55,829 nt of DNA, taken from NCBI GenBank assembly GCA_016744895.1, contig JADGDK010000004.1, positions 1-55,829 of the forward strand. The letters are read 5' to 3'. The notes under the pieces were generated by a model that saw only the letters and a list, made by a program, of their open reading frames with translations, ran no database searches and was not told the DNA's origin. The DNA is from Campylobacterales bacterium. GTDB taxonomy: Bacteria > Campylobacterota > Campylobacteria > Campylobacterales > QNZT01. Shown piece after piece: positions 18,487 to 27,224 of the stretch. Both the position numbers and the translations under genes were made by a program. Position 1 is the stretch's first letter, and the number at the start of each line of letters is the position of its first letter.

Positions 18487-19307
18487 GAGTCAAAGAGACC
18501 GTAAGAGAAGCCATACTTGAAGATATAGGCCGAGGAGATCTCTTCTCGCTTGTAAGTGACCGTCGAATGGTAGAAGCAAAAGTCATTGCAAAAGAAGATG
18601 GTATATTTGCTGGGAAACTCTATATCCAAGAGTTGGCTGAGATGGAACACATAGAAATTGAATTTATATTATTTGATGGAGATATCATTAAAAAAGGTGA
18701 TACAATTCTTTATGTACGAAGTACAGCAAATAAAGTACTTATGTATGAACGTGTTATCCTAAACATCATGCAACACTGCAGTGGAATTGCTACTAATACC
18801 GCTTCATTTTGTGCTCTTGTAAAAGATTATGATATTAAACTATTAGATACAAGAAAAACAAGACCAGGGCTAAGAGTTATGGAAAAATATGCTGTTAGAT
18901 GTGGTGGTGGAACCAACCATCGACTTGGACTAGATGATTGTCTTATGCTTAAAGATACTCATTTAGCTGCTATTGATGATTTAGATCAATTTATCAAGAT
19001 TGCAAGAAAAAAGATTCCTTATACTTCTAAAATAGAAGTAGAGTGTGAAAATATAGAAGCAACACATGAAGCAATGTCAGCAGGTGCAGACCTTATTATG
19101 TGTGACAACATGAATGTGAATGATATTACAAAAGTAGTAGATTATAGAAATAAAAACTTCCCACATGTGTTTATAGAAGCTAGTGGGAATGTGGATAAAG
19201 AGAATATTCTTCAATTTGCTAAAACTGGTGTTGATGCTATCAGTAGTGGTAGCCTCATACATAAAGCAGTTTGGATTGATTTTTCAATGAGAATTGAAGA
19301 TAGATAA
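18483..19307 (+). CDS. nadC: nicotinate-nucleotide pyrophosphorylase (carboxylating)
   Basis: The 274-residue protein carries the NadC signatures MQHCSGIATNTA, LLDTRKTRPGLR and GGTNHRLGL with the catalytic Arg/Lys/His set, followed by ASGNVDKENI in the phosphate loop. It turns quinolinate and PRPP into nicotinate mononucleotide. It overlaps nadA by 4 bases and ends in a hairpin shared with the convergent HD-GYP gene. Confidence 0.96.
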   Translation: MRVKETVREAILEDIGRGDLFSLVSDRRMVEAKVIAKEDGIFAGKLYIQELAEMEHIEIEFILFDGDIIKKGDTILYVRSTANKVLMYERVILNIMQHCSGIATNTASFCALVKDYDIKLLDTRKTRPGLRVMEKYAVRCGGGTNHRLGLDDCLMLKDTHLAAIDDLDQFIKIARKKIPYTSKIEVECENIEATHEAMSAGADLIMCDNMNVNDITKVVDYRNKNFPHVFIEASGNVDKENILQFAKTGVDAISSGSLIHKAVWIDFSMRIEDR

Positions 19308-19312
19308 GATCA

Positions 19313-19350
19313 TTAATTCTAGTTACACTTAATTGTGTACCTAGAATTAA
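19313..19350. terminator. bidirectional hairpin between nadC and HD-GYP gene
   Basis: Arms of 16 bases (TTAATTCTAGTTACAC and complement, one mismatch) enclose a 6-base loop. The right arm covers the HD-GYP gene's stop codon. It separates two convergent genes and lacks a T-run. Confidence 0.65.
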
Positions 19351-20483
19351 CTCAACACAGGCTCTTTTTCCTCTAAAAGTGCATTTAAAAGATCTTTTTC
19401 ACTAACATCTTGATATCTATCTCGAATCACTAAAAACTCTTCTAAATTTTCTAAAAATAGATCTATAATTTTAGGATCAAAAGAGACACCTCTCTCCTCT
19501 TTCAAATATGTTAAAATTCGATCTAATTCCCATGCTTTTTTGTAAACCCTCTCACTACCAAGTGCATCAAAAACATCTGCCACAGAAGTAATACGCCCAT
19601 AAATATGAATATCCTCACCTTTCAACCCTCTAGGATACCCCTTTCCATTATACTTTTCATGATGTTGATGCGCAACAATAGCTGCAACTTTTAAAATATC
19701 CCTCGTTGAGTATTTTAGTAAATCATAACCAAGTTCCGCATGCATTTTCATGATTTCAAACTCTTCATAAGTTAACTTCCCAGGTTTATTTAAAATTGCA
19801 TCTGGTATTCCTACTTTACCTATATCATGCATCGGACTTGCAACACGAATCATTTCAGCTTCTCTCTCACTTAATCCAAGTTTTAACGCTAATAATTTAG
19901 AATATTCTGCAACTCTTTTTACATGATTTCCCGTCTCTTTAGATCTAGTTTCTCCAATCATCCCCATAAGATCAACAATCTCAATTTGGGTATCTTCTAT
20001 CTCATTTTGTAGATTTACAACTGTACTAATATCCGTAACATAAGTAAAAAAAGCATTCATCTGAGTAACATATTTTATATTGACTTGATATGTCAAATTA
20101 TTTTTCTGATATTGTATATGTGACATCTGTGTATAATTACGACAGCCAAAGTCATTAATAGTTTTAATCTCTGGTAATAATTCTTTAGAAATCCTATTTT
20201 GAAAACCAATTTTTCCTTCTGCTGTAAATATAAACACCGGTGAAGGGTTATATTTTGGTAAAAAATTAAGATAATAATTAAGTTTTAACATAGATTTATT
20301 AATACCAAATAATGAATAAGTAATACACGATCGACTTACTGCGGTAAAAAGCAGAAAGGCAGAAATAGGAACAAGTAGAACTTGTTCTTGAGTAATACCT
20401 ATATAAAATAAAGTTGTTGCTACTACCGCTCTTATAAAAGCATCAATTAGGTTTACATTTTCTTTATCATTAAAAAAATACAT
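19347..20483 (-). CDS. membrane-bound HD-GYP phosphodiesterase
   Basis: The 378-residue protein has two N-terminal membrane spans (about 13-32 and 33-58), a small PAS-like region (about 75-155), a short coil, and an HD-GYP domain (about 170-350). The metal-binding HD pair is at H219-D220 (MHDIGKVGIPD) and the GYP motif at 282-284 (NGKGYPRGLKG); both are intact. HD-GYP enzymes break c-di-GMP to GMP. With the GGDEF-EAL protein at 7-9.4 kb it forms part of the cell's c-di-GMP network. It is divergent from flhB, which may link it loosely to motility. Confidence 0.92.
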   Translation of the reverse strand: MYFFNDKENVNLIDAFIRAVVATTLFYIGITQEQVLLVPISAFLLFTAVSRSCITYSLFGINKSMLKLNYYLNFLPKYNPSPVFIFTAEGKIGFQNRISKELLPEIKTINDFGCRNYTQMSHIQYQKNNLTYQVNIKYVTQMNAFFTYVTDISTVVNLQNEIEDTQIEIVDLMGMIGETRSKETGNHVKRVAEYSKLLALKLGLSEREAEMIRVASPMHDIGKVGIPDAILNKPGKLTYEEFEIMKMHAELGYDLLKYSTRDILKVAAIVAHQHHEKYNGKGYPRGLKGEDIHIYGRITSVADVFDALGSERVYKKAWELDRILTYLKEERGVSFDPKIIDLFLENLEEFLVIRDRYQDVSEKDLLNALLEEKEPVLS

Positions 20484-20554
20484 ACAACTTCCTTTTGTAT
20501 TAGTTTCTATAATATCGGTCTTTAATCACAATTTTTTATCAATCTTACATCTTT

Positions 20555-20575
20555 TTTGTGGGATAATCCCACAAA
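20555..20575. promoter_or_regulatory. 21-bp palindrome before flhB
   Basis: TTTGTGGGAT and its exact complement flank a single central A; the flhB ATG is 26 bases downstream. The centre reads GATAAT, which could be a -10 box, so a protein binding here would block the promoter. As RNA it would form a hairpin just ahead of the ribosome site. Confidence 0.5.
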
Positions 20576-20600
20576 TGTTACCAAAAGGAGGTATGAATAT

Positions 20601-21662
20601 ATGGCTGATGATATGGAAAAGACTGAAGAACCTACCTCCAAAAAAATTGAAGATGCTCGAAAAGAAGGAAATGTTCCAAAAAGCCAAGATACAAGTAGCT
20701 TTGTAACTTTGTTAGTTGCGGTAATTGCAGTTTATGCTTTTACATTTTTTATCACAAGTCGGCTCCATTATCTTTATGAGTATTACATCTCCTTTGTTGG
20801 AACTCCTTTAACTAAAAATCTTATTTTTGAGATTGGATTTGTATCACTAAGAGAGTTAGTTTTTATGATTGTTCCTGTAGCTTCTATTGTAGCAGTATCT
20901 GGAATTTTAGCAGGTGTGATGCAGTTTGGTTTTGTATTTACTACTAAACCCTTAACTCCTGACTTAAAAAAGATTGATCCTATCAAAGGTTTTGGAAAAC
21001 TCTTTGGCTTAAAAAAACTAATTGAAGGTATCAAAATCACAGCTAAGGTTATCATCGTCTTTTCTATCGCTTTTTACTTTCTCATCACTTACATTAAAGA
21101 ACTTCCAACTGTAATCAACTACAACTTGATGGAACAAATGCAGTGGCTTGCAGAAAAAATTATTATTTTAGTTTTGATTATGTTGCTTATCTTTTTTATA
21201 TTAGGAATGATTGACCTTATGATTGTTAGATATCAATACTTTAAAGATCTTAAAATGAGTAAACAAGAGATTAAAGATGAATATAAACAGATGGAAGGTG
21301 ATCCACATATAAAAGCAAAAATTAGGCAAGTACAGATGCAAATTGCACAAAAGAGAATGATGAGTGAACTTCCAAGTGCTGATGTTATTATTACAAATCC
21401 AACACACTATGCCGTAGCACTAAGATATGATAAAGAAAGAGAAAGTGCACCAGTAGTTGTAGCAAAAGGTGTTGATAATATTGCACTAAAAATTAAAGAG
21501 ATAGGTAGAGATAACCTTATCCAAATCATTGAAAACCCTCCTCTTGCACGACAACTTTATGGCTCAGCAGAACTAGGTGAAATCATACCTGAGAACCTTT
21601 ATAAAGCAGTTGCAGAGGTATTAGCTTTTGTTTTTAGGAGTAAGAATAAGGCACTTAACTAA
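20601..21662 (+). CDS. flhB: flagellar type III export protein FlhB
   Basis: The 353-residue protein begins EKTEEPTSKKIEDARKEG, the classic FlhB opening, and has four membrane spans followed by a cytoplasmic domain with the self-cleaving NPTH motif (IITNPTHYAVALRY) around residue 262. FlhB switches flagellar export from rod/hook to filament subunits. I start it at ATG 20601, behind AAGGAGG, rather than at an in-frame TTG at 20556 that lies inside a palindrome. It is the only flagellar gene in the window. Confidence 0.96.
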   Translation: MADDMEKTEEPTSKKIEDARKEGNVPKSQDTSSFVTLLVAVIAVYAFTFFITSRLHYLYEYYISFVGTPLTKNLIFEIGFVSLRELVFMIVPVASIVAVSGILAGVMQFGFVFTTKPLTPDLKKIDPIKGFGKLFGLKKLIEGIKITAKVIIVFSIAFYFLITYIKELPTVINYNLMEQMQWLAEKIIILVLIMLLIFFILGMIDLMIVRYQYFKDLKMSKQEIKDEYKQMEGDPHIKAKIRQVQMQIAQKRMMSELPSADVIITNPTHYAVALRYDKERESAPVVVAKGVDNIALKIKEIGRDNLIQIIENPPLARQLYGSAELGEIIPENLYKAVAEVLAFVFRSKNKALN

Positions 21663-21731
21663 CTTCACAAAATAAACATCTTTTTAGTAATTTTTCAATA
21701 CACTCCATGAATCTAAAAAATTGAAGGTATT

Positions 21732-22667
21732 TTGTTGTACAAACACGTCTGGAAACTCATTGATGAGTGTCATTACATCACACTTATCTCTCATATAAAC
21801 CCAGATGGAGATACACTAGGGGCTGCACTTTCATTTTATCCAACACTTAAACAGATGGGAAAAAATGTCTCCCTCGTGAACACAACAAAAGAGATTGCAA
21901 ATAAATACGACTTTCTGCCAAACTTTAAAAAAATAAAAAAATCACTTCCTGAAAAATGTGAACTTTTAATCTCATTTGACTGTGGTAGTCTTGATCGACT
22001 AGGTATTAAAAAAGGTAATTTTAAAATTATCAATATAGATCATCACCAAAGCAATACTCTCTTTGGAGATATCAATATTGTAGAAACCTCTTATGCTAGC
22101 AGCACACTTGTTGCACTTGAAATTTTAGAGCACCATCACAAGATCACCAAAGATGAAGCACTCTGTATCTATACGGGGCTGGTAGAAGATACTGGTTTTT
22201 TTACACATCCAAATACAGATGTATTAGCTTTTGAATCAGCATCCAGACTAATCTCAAGAGGGGTAAATCCTTCAGAAGTATCACAAAATCTAAAAATGAG
22301 AAATTCACTTGCTAAAACACGACTGACTGCACTTTTTATCAATAGTATTGAATTACTAAATGATGCAAAAATAGCAGTGGGTACTATCAGCCAAAAAGAT
22401 TTAAAAAAAACAGGTGCACTAAAAAATGATACAGACCATTTAGTCGATATCTTAAGAAACTTAGCAACAGTAGAGTTGGCAATCTTAATATTAGAAGAAA
22501 AAGATAGTAATTATAAAATTTCTCTAAGAAGCAAGAGTCATCTTGATGTCTCAACTATTGCCCAATCTTTTAATGGCGGAGGCCATAAAAGAGCTGCTGG
22601 GTTTGAGTCAACAAATAAAAATATAGAGACAATTATAAAACAAATTAGAGAGAAGGCAACACTATGA
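21732..22667 (+). CDS. DHH-family phosphoesterase (NrnA-like)
   Basis: The 311-residue protein has the DHH motifs ISHINPDGDTLGAAL, SFDCGS, and NIDHHQSN, and a DHHA1 tail with FNGGGHKRAAGF. NrnA-type enzymes break short oligoribonucleotides (nanoRNA) and 3'-phosphoadenosine phosphate; related enzymes act on cyclic-di-AMP products. Translation starts at TTG 21732 or the adjoining TTG 21735, behind GAAGG. Its stop overlaps the M23 gene by 4 bases. The precise substrate is not readable from sequence. Confidence 0.87.
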   Translation: MLYKHVWKLIDECHYITLISHINPDGDTLGAALSFYPTLKQMGKNVSLVNTTKEIANKYDFLPNFKKIKKSLPEKCELLISFDCGSLDRLGIKKGNFKIINIDHHQSNTLFGDINIVETSYASSTLVALEILEHHHKITKDEALCIYTGLVEDTGFFTHPNTDVLAFESASRLISRGVNPSEVSQNLKMRNSLAKTRLTALFINSIELLNDAKIAVGTISQKDLKKTGALKNDTDHLVDILRNLATVELAILILEEKDSNYKISLRSKSHLDVSTIAQSFNGGGHKRAAGFESTNKNIETIIKQIREKATL

Positions 22668-24052
22668 AAGACTATAAATTAAAACAAAAAGGATTTTCAC
22701 TAGGTTTGCTTCTAGTTTTATTGATTTTAATCGGTATTGCACTTTGGGTTTATTCAAAAATTAATTCCCCATTATTTGAAAGAAATACCCCGGTGATAAA
22801 TTTGGCAAAATCTGGATATTGGAATCCAAACAAACCAATGAAAGTTACAATATCAGATGATACGGGACTTAAACATATCCAAGCATTTTTAAGTGATGGC
22901 AAAAATCGTATTAAAATCCTTGATGAAAATTTTAAAAGCTCCACAAAGACTTATCTGTTAAATATAGAATATCCAAAAATTGGATTACCCAATGCTAAAG
23001 ATCTTTTAAAGCTTACTATTGAAACAACAGATATTAGTAAATGGAATTTTTTATCTGGGAATAGTATACAAAAAGAGTCAATTTTAACACTTGATCATCA
23101 AAAACCAGATGTTTTTTCACTTATCACTTCTTATGGAATTACAAAAGGAGGTGCTGCTTTAGCAATATTTAAAGCTGAAGATAAAAACCTCAAAGAACTC
23201 TATATAGAAACCAATTTTGGAAAAAAATTCTATCCTACTAAATTTTACAAAGAGGGTTATTATGCTGTTTTAGTAGCTTGGCCATTAGTTGAAAAACGTT
23301 TTTCAGCAAAAGTAATTGCTATCGATAAAGCAGGCAATAAAACAAGATCAAGACTTAGTTTTTTTCTCAAAAATAAAAAGTATCGAACGTCATATCTCAA
23401 AGCAAAAGAGAGTTTTATCAATGGAAAAATATCTGATTTAGCAGAAGATAGACCAGAACTTACTAAAGATCTTTCGCCAACAGAGAAACTTGATTTTATC
23501 AATCGTATTTATAGAGATGAAAACGATAAACTAATTAAAGAAGTCTCAACTAAGATTGACTCAAATCAAATCTCAAATTTTGATATAAAACCTTTCTATC
23601 CACTGCGTAATGGTAAAGTAGTTGGAAGTTATGGAGATCATAGATTTTACTATTATAAAGATAAGAACAATACAATTAGTGAAGCTTACCATTTAGGACT
23701 TGACTTAGCCAGTATTAGAATGGATGATATTAGAATTACAAACCCTGGTGTTTGTGTATATGCTAACTATAATGGAATTTATGGAAATAATCTCATCGTA
23801 TATCATGGACTAGGTCTATATACACTTTATGGACATGCTTCTACAATCCTAGTCAAACGTGGAGATTTAATAGATGCAGGAGATGTTGGAGCAAAAACAG
23901 GGGCAACAGGACTCGCACTTGGAGATCATCTGCATATAAGCATGCTCGTACAGGGTATATTTGTGAGACCAGCTGAATGGATGGATTCAAAGTGGATACA
24001 AACAAATATAACAGATGTCATAAATGGTGCTAAAAAAATGATTGACAAGTAA
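22664..24052 (+). CDS. membrane-anchored M23 peptidoglycan endopeptidase
   Basis: The 462-residue protein has one N-terminal membrane span (about 12-31), a long periplasmic region, and a C-terminal LytM/M23 domain with the zinc ligands in YHLGLDLAS (His, Asp) and GDHLHISM (HxH). M23 enzymes cut peptidoglycan cross-links; in Helicobacter and Campylobacter similar proteins shape the cell. It is followed by minC and lpxC in what looks like one envelope/division operon. The middle region has no domain I recognise. Confidence 0.88.
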   Translation: MKDYKLKQKGFSLGLLLVLLILIGIALWVYSKINSPLFERNTPVINLAKSGYWNPNKPMKVTISDDTGLKHIQAFLSDGKNRIKILDENFKSSTKTYLLNIEYPKIGLPNAKDLLKLTIETTDISKWNFLSGNSIQKESILTLDHQKPDVFSLITSYGITKGGAALAIFKAEDKNLKELYIETNFGKKFYPTKFYKEGYYAVLVAWPLVEKRFSAKVIAIDKAGNKTRSRLSFFLKNKKYRTSYLKAKESFINGKISDLAEDRPELTKDLSPTEKLDFINRIYRDENDKLIKEVSTKIDSNQISNFDIKPFYPLRNGKVVGSYGDHRFYYYKDKNNTISEAYHLGLDLASIRMDDIRITNPGVCVYANYNGIYGNNLIVYHGLGLYTLYGHASTILVKRGDLIDAGDVGAKTGATGLALGDHLHISMLVQGIFVRPAEWMDSKWIQTNITDVINGAKKMIDK

Positions 24053-24064
24053 AGGAAAAAATCA

Positions 24065-24688
24065 ATGATCAAAGCAAAACAAAAAACTGTAAGAATTTTT
24101 GATATCAATATAGAAAAAGAAGAAGATTTTTTTCCGTATATGGATAAGAACTTAGTATTACTCAAAGAATACATGCTCGTTATAACTGGTGATTTGACAC
24201 AAAGAGTTACAAATTATCTTGAAAGTCACAATATTTGCTTTATAATTGCTGAAGATTGTAATTTAAAAATAAAAGATAAGTCAGAAAACCATATTAAAAG
24301 TGATATAATGCCAAAAAGTGAACAAAAAAATGTACATCAAAACACAATTAATTCACAACCTAAAGATATAATTAAAGAAAGTCCAAAAATAACAACACTT
24401 CTCTTAGAGAGACCAGTACGATCTGGAGAAGAAATAATTCATAGTGGTGACATTACTATTTTTGGAAGAGTTAATAGTGCTTCTAAGGTTATAGCGGAAG
24501 GAAATGTAGAAGTTTATGGCTTAATTGATGGACTTGTACAATGTGATGGAAAATACATGATTCTCAAGGATATTGGGAAAGGACATGTTATTTTTAATGG
24601 TGATATATTAGAGCGTGAACAATTTGATGGTAATTTAAAAAAGATTACAGACACTCCTTCGGGGGTAATGATAAAGGATATTTTTTGA
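24065..24688 (+). CDS. minC: septum site-determining protein MinC
   Basis: The 207-residue protein has a poorly conserved N-terminal domain (about 1-75), a linker, and the beta-helix C-terminal domain (about 110-207) marked by VRSGEEIIHSGDITIFG and ILKDIGKGHVIFNG-type repeats. MinC blocks FtsZ ring assembly away from mid-cell, together with MinD, which is not in this window. AAGGA precedes the ATG. It overlaps the lpxC start by 4 bases. Confidence 0.88.
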   Translation: MIKAKQKTVRIFDINIEKEEDFFPYMDKNLVLLKEYMLVITGDLTQRVTNYLESHNICFIIAEDCNLKIKDKSENHIKSDIMPKSEQKNVHQNTINSQPKDIIKESPKITTLLLERPVRSGEEIIHSGDITIFGRVNSASKVIAEGNVEVYGLIDGLVQCDGKYMILKDIGKGHVIFNGDILEREQFDGNLKKITDTPSGVMIKDIF

Positions 24689-25569
24689 AACAACTTACAA
24701 TTAAGAAAAAAATTGAAGGTGTTGGAATAGGACTACATAAAGGTGAACCTATCCCCTTCTCTTTTCATCCACTTGAAGCAAATAGTGGAATTGTCTTTTA
24801 TAGAACAGATACTAAAACTTATATTGAAGCAAAACCAGAGAATGTAGTCAATACTCAAATGGCAACAGTTATTGCAAAAGATGGCAATGAAATATCAACA
24901 ATTGAACATATGCTATCTGCTATTTATGCTTTTGGAATTGATAATATTCTTATAAAAATTGGGGCCTCCGAAGTACCTGTTATGGATGGAAGTAGTGCAA
25001 GCTTTTGTATGATGCTTAGTGAAGTTGGTGTAGTAGCACAAAATGCACATAAAAAAGTGATGGTTTTAACTAAAGAAGTTGAAGTAAAAGATGGAGATAA
25101 ATACTCAAAAATTTCTCCAGATAATAATAGTGAATTTCTATTTACTGTAGATTTTAAACATCCTGCAATTGGCTTTCAAAAATATCATTTTAACTTTAGT
25201 AAAAAAAGCTATATTGAACAAATCTCACGTGCAAGGACTTTTGGTTTTTTAAAGGACGTCCAAATGCTAAGAGCAAATAATCTTGCCCTTGGTGCCTCAC
25301 TTGACAATGCAATTGTATTAGATGATCAAAAAATCATTAATGAAGATGGCTTAAGATTTGGAAATGAGTTTGTAAGACATAAAATTCTTGATGCAATTGG
25401 GGATTTAGCACTTCTTGGCATGCCATATATTGGAAAGTATGAGTCATTTGCAGGAAGCCACCACTTAAATCATCTCCTTACAAAAGAGATATTGAGTTCT
25501 CGTGAAAATTACCAAATAAAAGAGCTACAAAGTGAAGCTGATAGCTCATTTTCAAAGGTCTATGCATAA
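24685..25569 (+). CDS. lpxC: UDP-3-O-acyl-N-acetylglucosamine deacetylase
   Basis: The 294-residue zinc enzyme carries out the committed step of lipid A synthesis. Family marks are all present: STIEHMLSAIYAFGIDN with the zinc His, EVPVMDGSS, the HKILDAIGDLALLG segment with His and Asp zinc ligands, and GSHHLNH near the end. Translation starts at TTG 24685 inside the minC stop region. The length is normal. Confidence 0.97.
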   Translation: MKQLTIKKKIEGVGIGLHKGEPIPFSFHPLEANSGIVFYRTDTKTYIEAKPENVVNTQMATVIAKDGNEISTIEHMLSAIYAFGIDNILIKIGASEVPVMDGSSASFCMMLSEVGVVAQNAHKKVMVLTKEVEVKDGDKYSKISPDNNSEFLFTVDFKHPAIGFQKYHFNFSKKSYIEQISRARTFGFLKDVQMLRANNLALGASLDNAIVLDDQKIINEDGLRFGNEFVRHKILDAIGDLALLGMPYIGKYESFAGSHHLNHLLTKEILSSRENYQIKELQSEADSSFSKVYA

Positions 25570-26030
25570 AAGAGGTAGATATACTTGTTATTTCACTCAC
25601 CTCTCCTCTTTTGATTGGTGTTTATGATAACCAAGTTTTAATAGAAAAATTTGCAAGTCGTGAAAAAACAAGTGATATTCTACCAAAATTATTTGATTTA
25701 ATTTTAAAAAAATATAACTGTAAAAATCTCTACCTTGCTAAAGGTCCAGGAAGTTTTATGGCAATTAAAATTACCTATCTCTTCTTAAAAACACTTACAA
25801 TCACGAAAAACATGCAACTTTTTGCAACAACAGGATTTACTTTTAATGAAAATAGTCCTATAAAAGCTGTAGGTGCTCTTTATTTTATAATAAAAGATGG
25901 TAAGATTGCGACTCAAAAAATAAATGACGATGAAATTAAGAGGATTAACCCATTCACTCTTCCTGAAAGATTGAATTATAAAGTCTTCACAACGGATAAC
26001 GAGCCGCTATATATTTTACCGGCAATCTAA
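25566..26030 (+). CDS. tsaB: TsaB-like tRNA threonylcarbamoyl-adenosine protein, unusual start
   Basis: The frame encodes a short TsaB/YeaZ-type protein: an N-terminal strand with VDILVISLTSPLLIGVYDN, the AKGPGSF loop (usual GPGSFTG), and a truncated C-terminal half common in this group. TsaB partners TsaD to make t6A37 in tRNA. The first ordinary start codon in frame is TTG 25611, but starting there removes the first beta strand and leaves no ribosome site. An AAAGG sits 7 bases before ATA 25566, so I place the start there provisionally. The gene overlaps the lpxC stop by 4 bases. Confidence 0.7.
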   Translation: MKEVDILVISLTSPLLIGVYDNQVLIEKFASREKTSDILPKLFDLILKKYNCKNLYLAKGPGSFMAIKITYLFLKTLTITKNMQLFATTGFTFNENSPIKAVGALYFIIKDGKIATQKINDDEIKRINPFTLPERLNYKVFTTDNEPLYILPAI

Positions 26031-26042
26031 AGAGGTAAAAAC

Positions 26043-26927
26043 TTGAAAATATATGTACCGGCAACAAGTGCAAATTTAGGTCCAGGGTTTGATTCGTTAG
26101 GTTTAGCTCTAGATTTAAATAATGAAATTTCTATAAAACCCTCAGATTTTCTAACAATCTCCATTAGAGGAGAGGGGTCAAACAAACCAAAACTCAAAAC
26201 TAATAATCAATTTGTAAGTATATTTTACAATTTTTATATCAAACTCATAGGTAGACGAGATAACTTTAGATTCGAATTTAATAACAACATACCATTTTCA
26301 AGAGGATTAGGTAGTTCATCAGCTGTTATAGTTTCTGCAATTGCGAGTGCTTACCATTTGGCTGGGGTTAAGCTATCTCGAGAATCAATTTTAAACAAAG
26401 CACTATTTTATGAAACCCATCCAGATAATATTGCTCCAGCAGTCTTTGGTGGCTTTACGGCATCATTAACTGTTAAAAATGAAAAGGTTATCACTCAAAA
26501 AAAAGAGATCCCATCACACTTAAGAGCTGTTATGGTAATACCTAATAAACCCATGTCTACTTTTAAATCACGTGCAAAAATGCCAAAAAATATTTCGATG
26601 CAAAAAACAGTTTTTAACCTTTCACATAGTGCAGTATTAACAGCTGCATTTTTTAATGAAGATTGGAAAACACTTCAAATCGCATCACAAGATAAACTGC
26701 ATCAATATGTTAGAATGGGTGCTATGAGAGAATTATTTGAAGTACAAAAGATTGCTTTACAAAATGGTGCATTGATGAGTACCCTTTCTGGAAGTGGATC
26801 ATCATTTTTTAGTATGATATATGAAGATGAAGCTGAAAATTTGAAAAAGAAATTAAAAGAAAGTTTCCCTCATTTTAGGGTAGAAATCTACAATTTTAAT
26901 AATCTAGGATATAGAATCGAGGATTAG
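26043..26927 (+). CDS. thrB: homoserine kinase
   Basis: The 294-residue GHMP kinase starts IYVPATSANLGPGFDSLGLAL, has the ATP loop PFSRGLGSSSAVIVS, and ends with the third GHMP motif TLSGSGSSFF. It phosphorylates homoserine for threonine synthesis. Translation starts at TTG 26043 behind AGAGGT. It sits 12 bases after tsaB in the same run of genes. Confidence 0.96.
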   Translation: MKIYVPATSANLGPGFDSLGLALDLNNEISIKPSDFLTISIRGEGSNKPKLKTNNQFVSIFYNFYIKLIGRRDNFRFEFNNNIPFSRGLGSSSAVIVSAIASAYHLAGVKLSRESILNKALFYETHPDNIAPAVFGGFTASLTVKNEKVITQKKEIPSHLRAVMVIPNKPMSTFKSRAKMPKNISMQKTVFNLSHSAVLTAAFFNEDWKTLQIASQDKLHQYVRMGAMRELFEVQKIALQNGALMSTLSGSGSSFFSMIYEDEAENLKKKLKESFPHFRVEIYNFNNLGYRIED

Positions 26928-26990
26928 TCCTATTTTTAGAGGTGTCCTTAAGAATATTTACCTATAATGCAACGGAGATTTATCTAAATT

Positions 26991-27224
26991 ATGTCTAACC
27001 CAATCAGGATGTGTATAAACTGCAAAACGAGAGCCCTTCAAACTGACTTAATAAGATTGCAGTGTAAGGATAAAACATTAATGTATTATACAAATTTTGG
27101 TAGAAGTTTTTATATCTGCCAGACATGTATTGAAACAAAAGATAAAAGATTACTAAAAGCTCTTAGCAGAGCATGTAAAAAAGAGATAAAAATTACAAAC
27201 CTGGAGTGTTTAATAAATGGATAA
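26991..27224 (+). CDS. ylxR: YlxR-family (DUF448) protein
   Basis: The 77-residue basic protein has the YlxR hallmark RMCINCKTR at the N-terminus with a second CxxC (YICQTC) and the GRSFYIC segment. YlxR proteins are found before infB in many bacteria; reported roles include binding RNA, RNase P and nucleoid-type regulation. Here it overlaps infB by 8 bases, the usual position. Confidence 0.88.
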   Translation: MSNPIRMCINCKTRALQTDLIRLQCKDKTLMYYTNFGRSFYICQTCIETKDKRLLKALSRACKKEIKITNLECLING

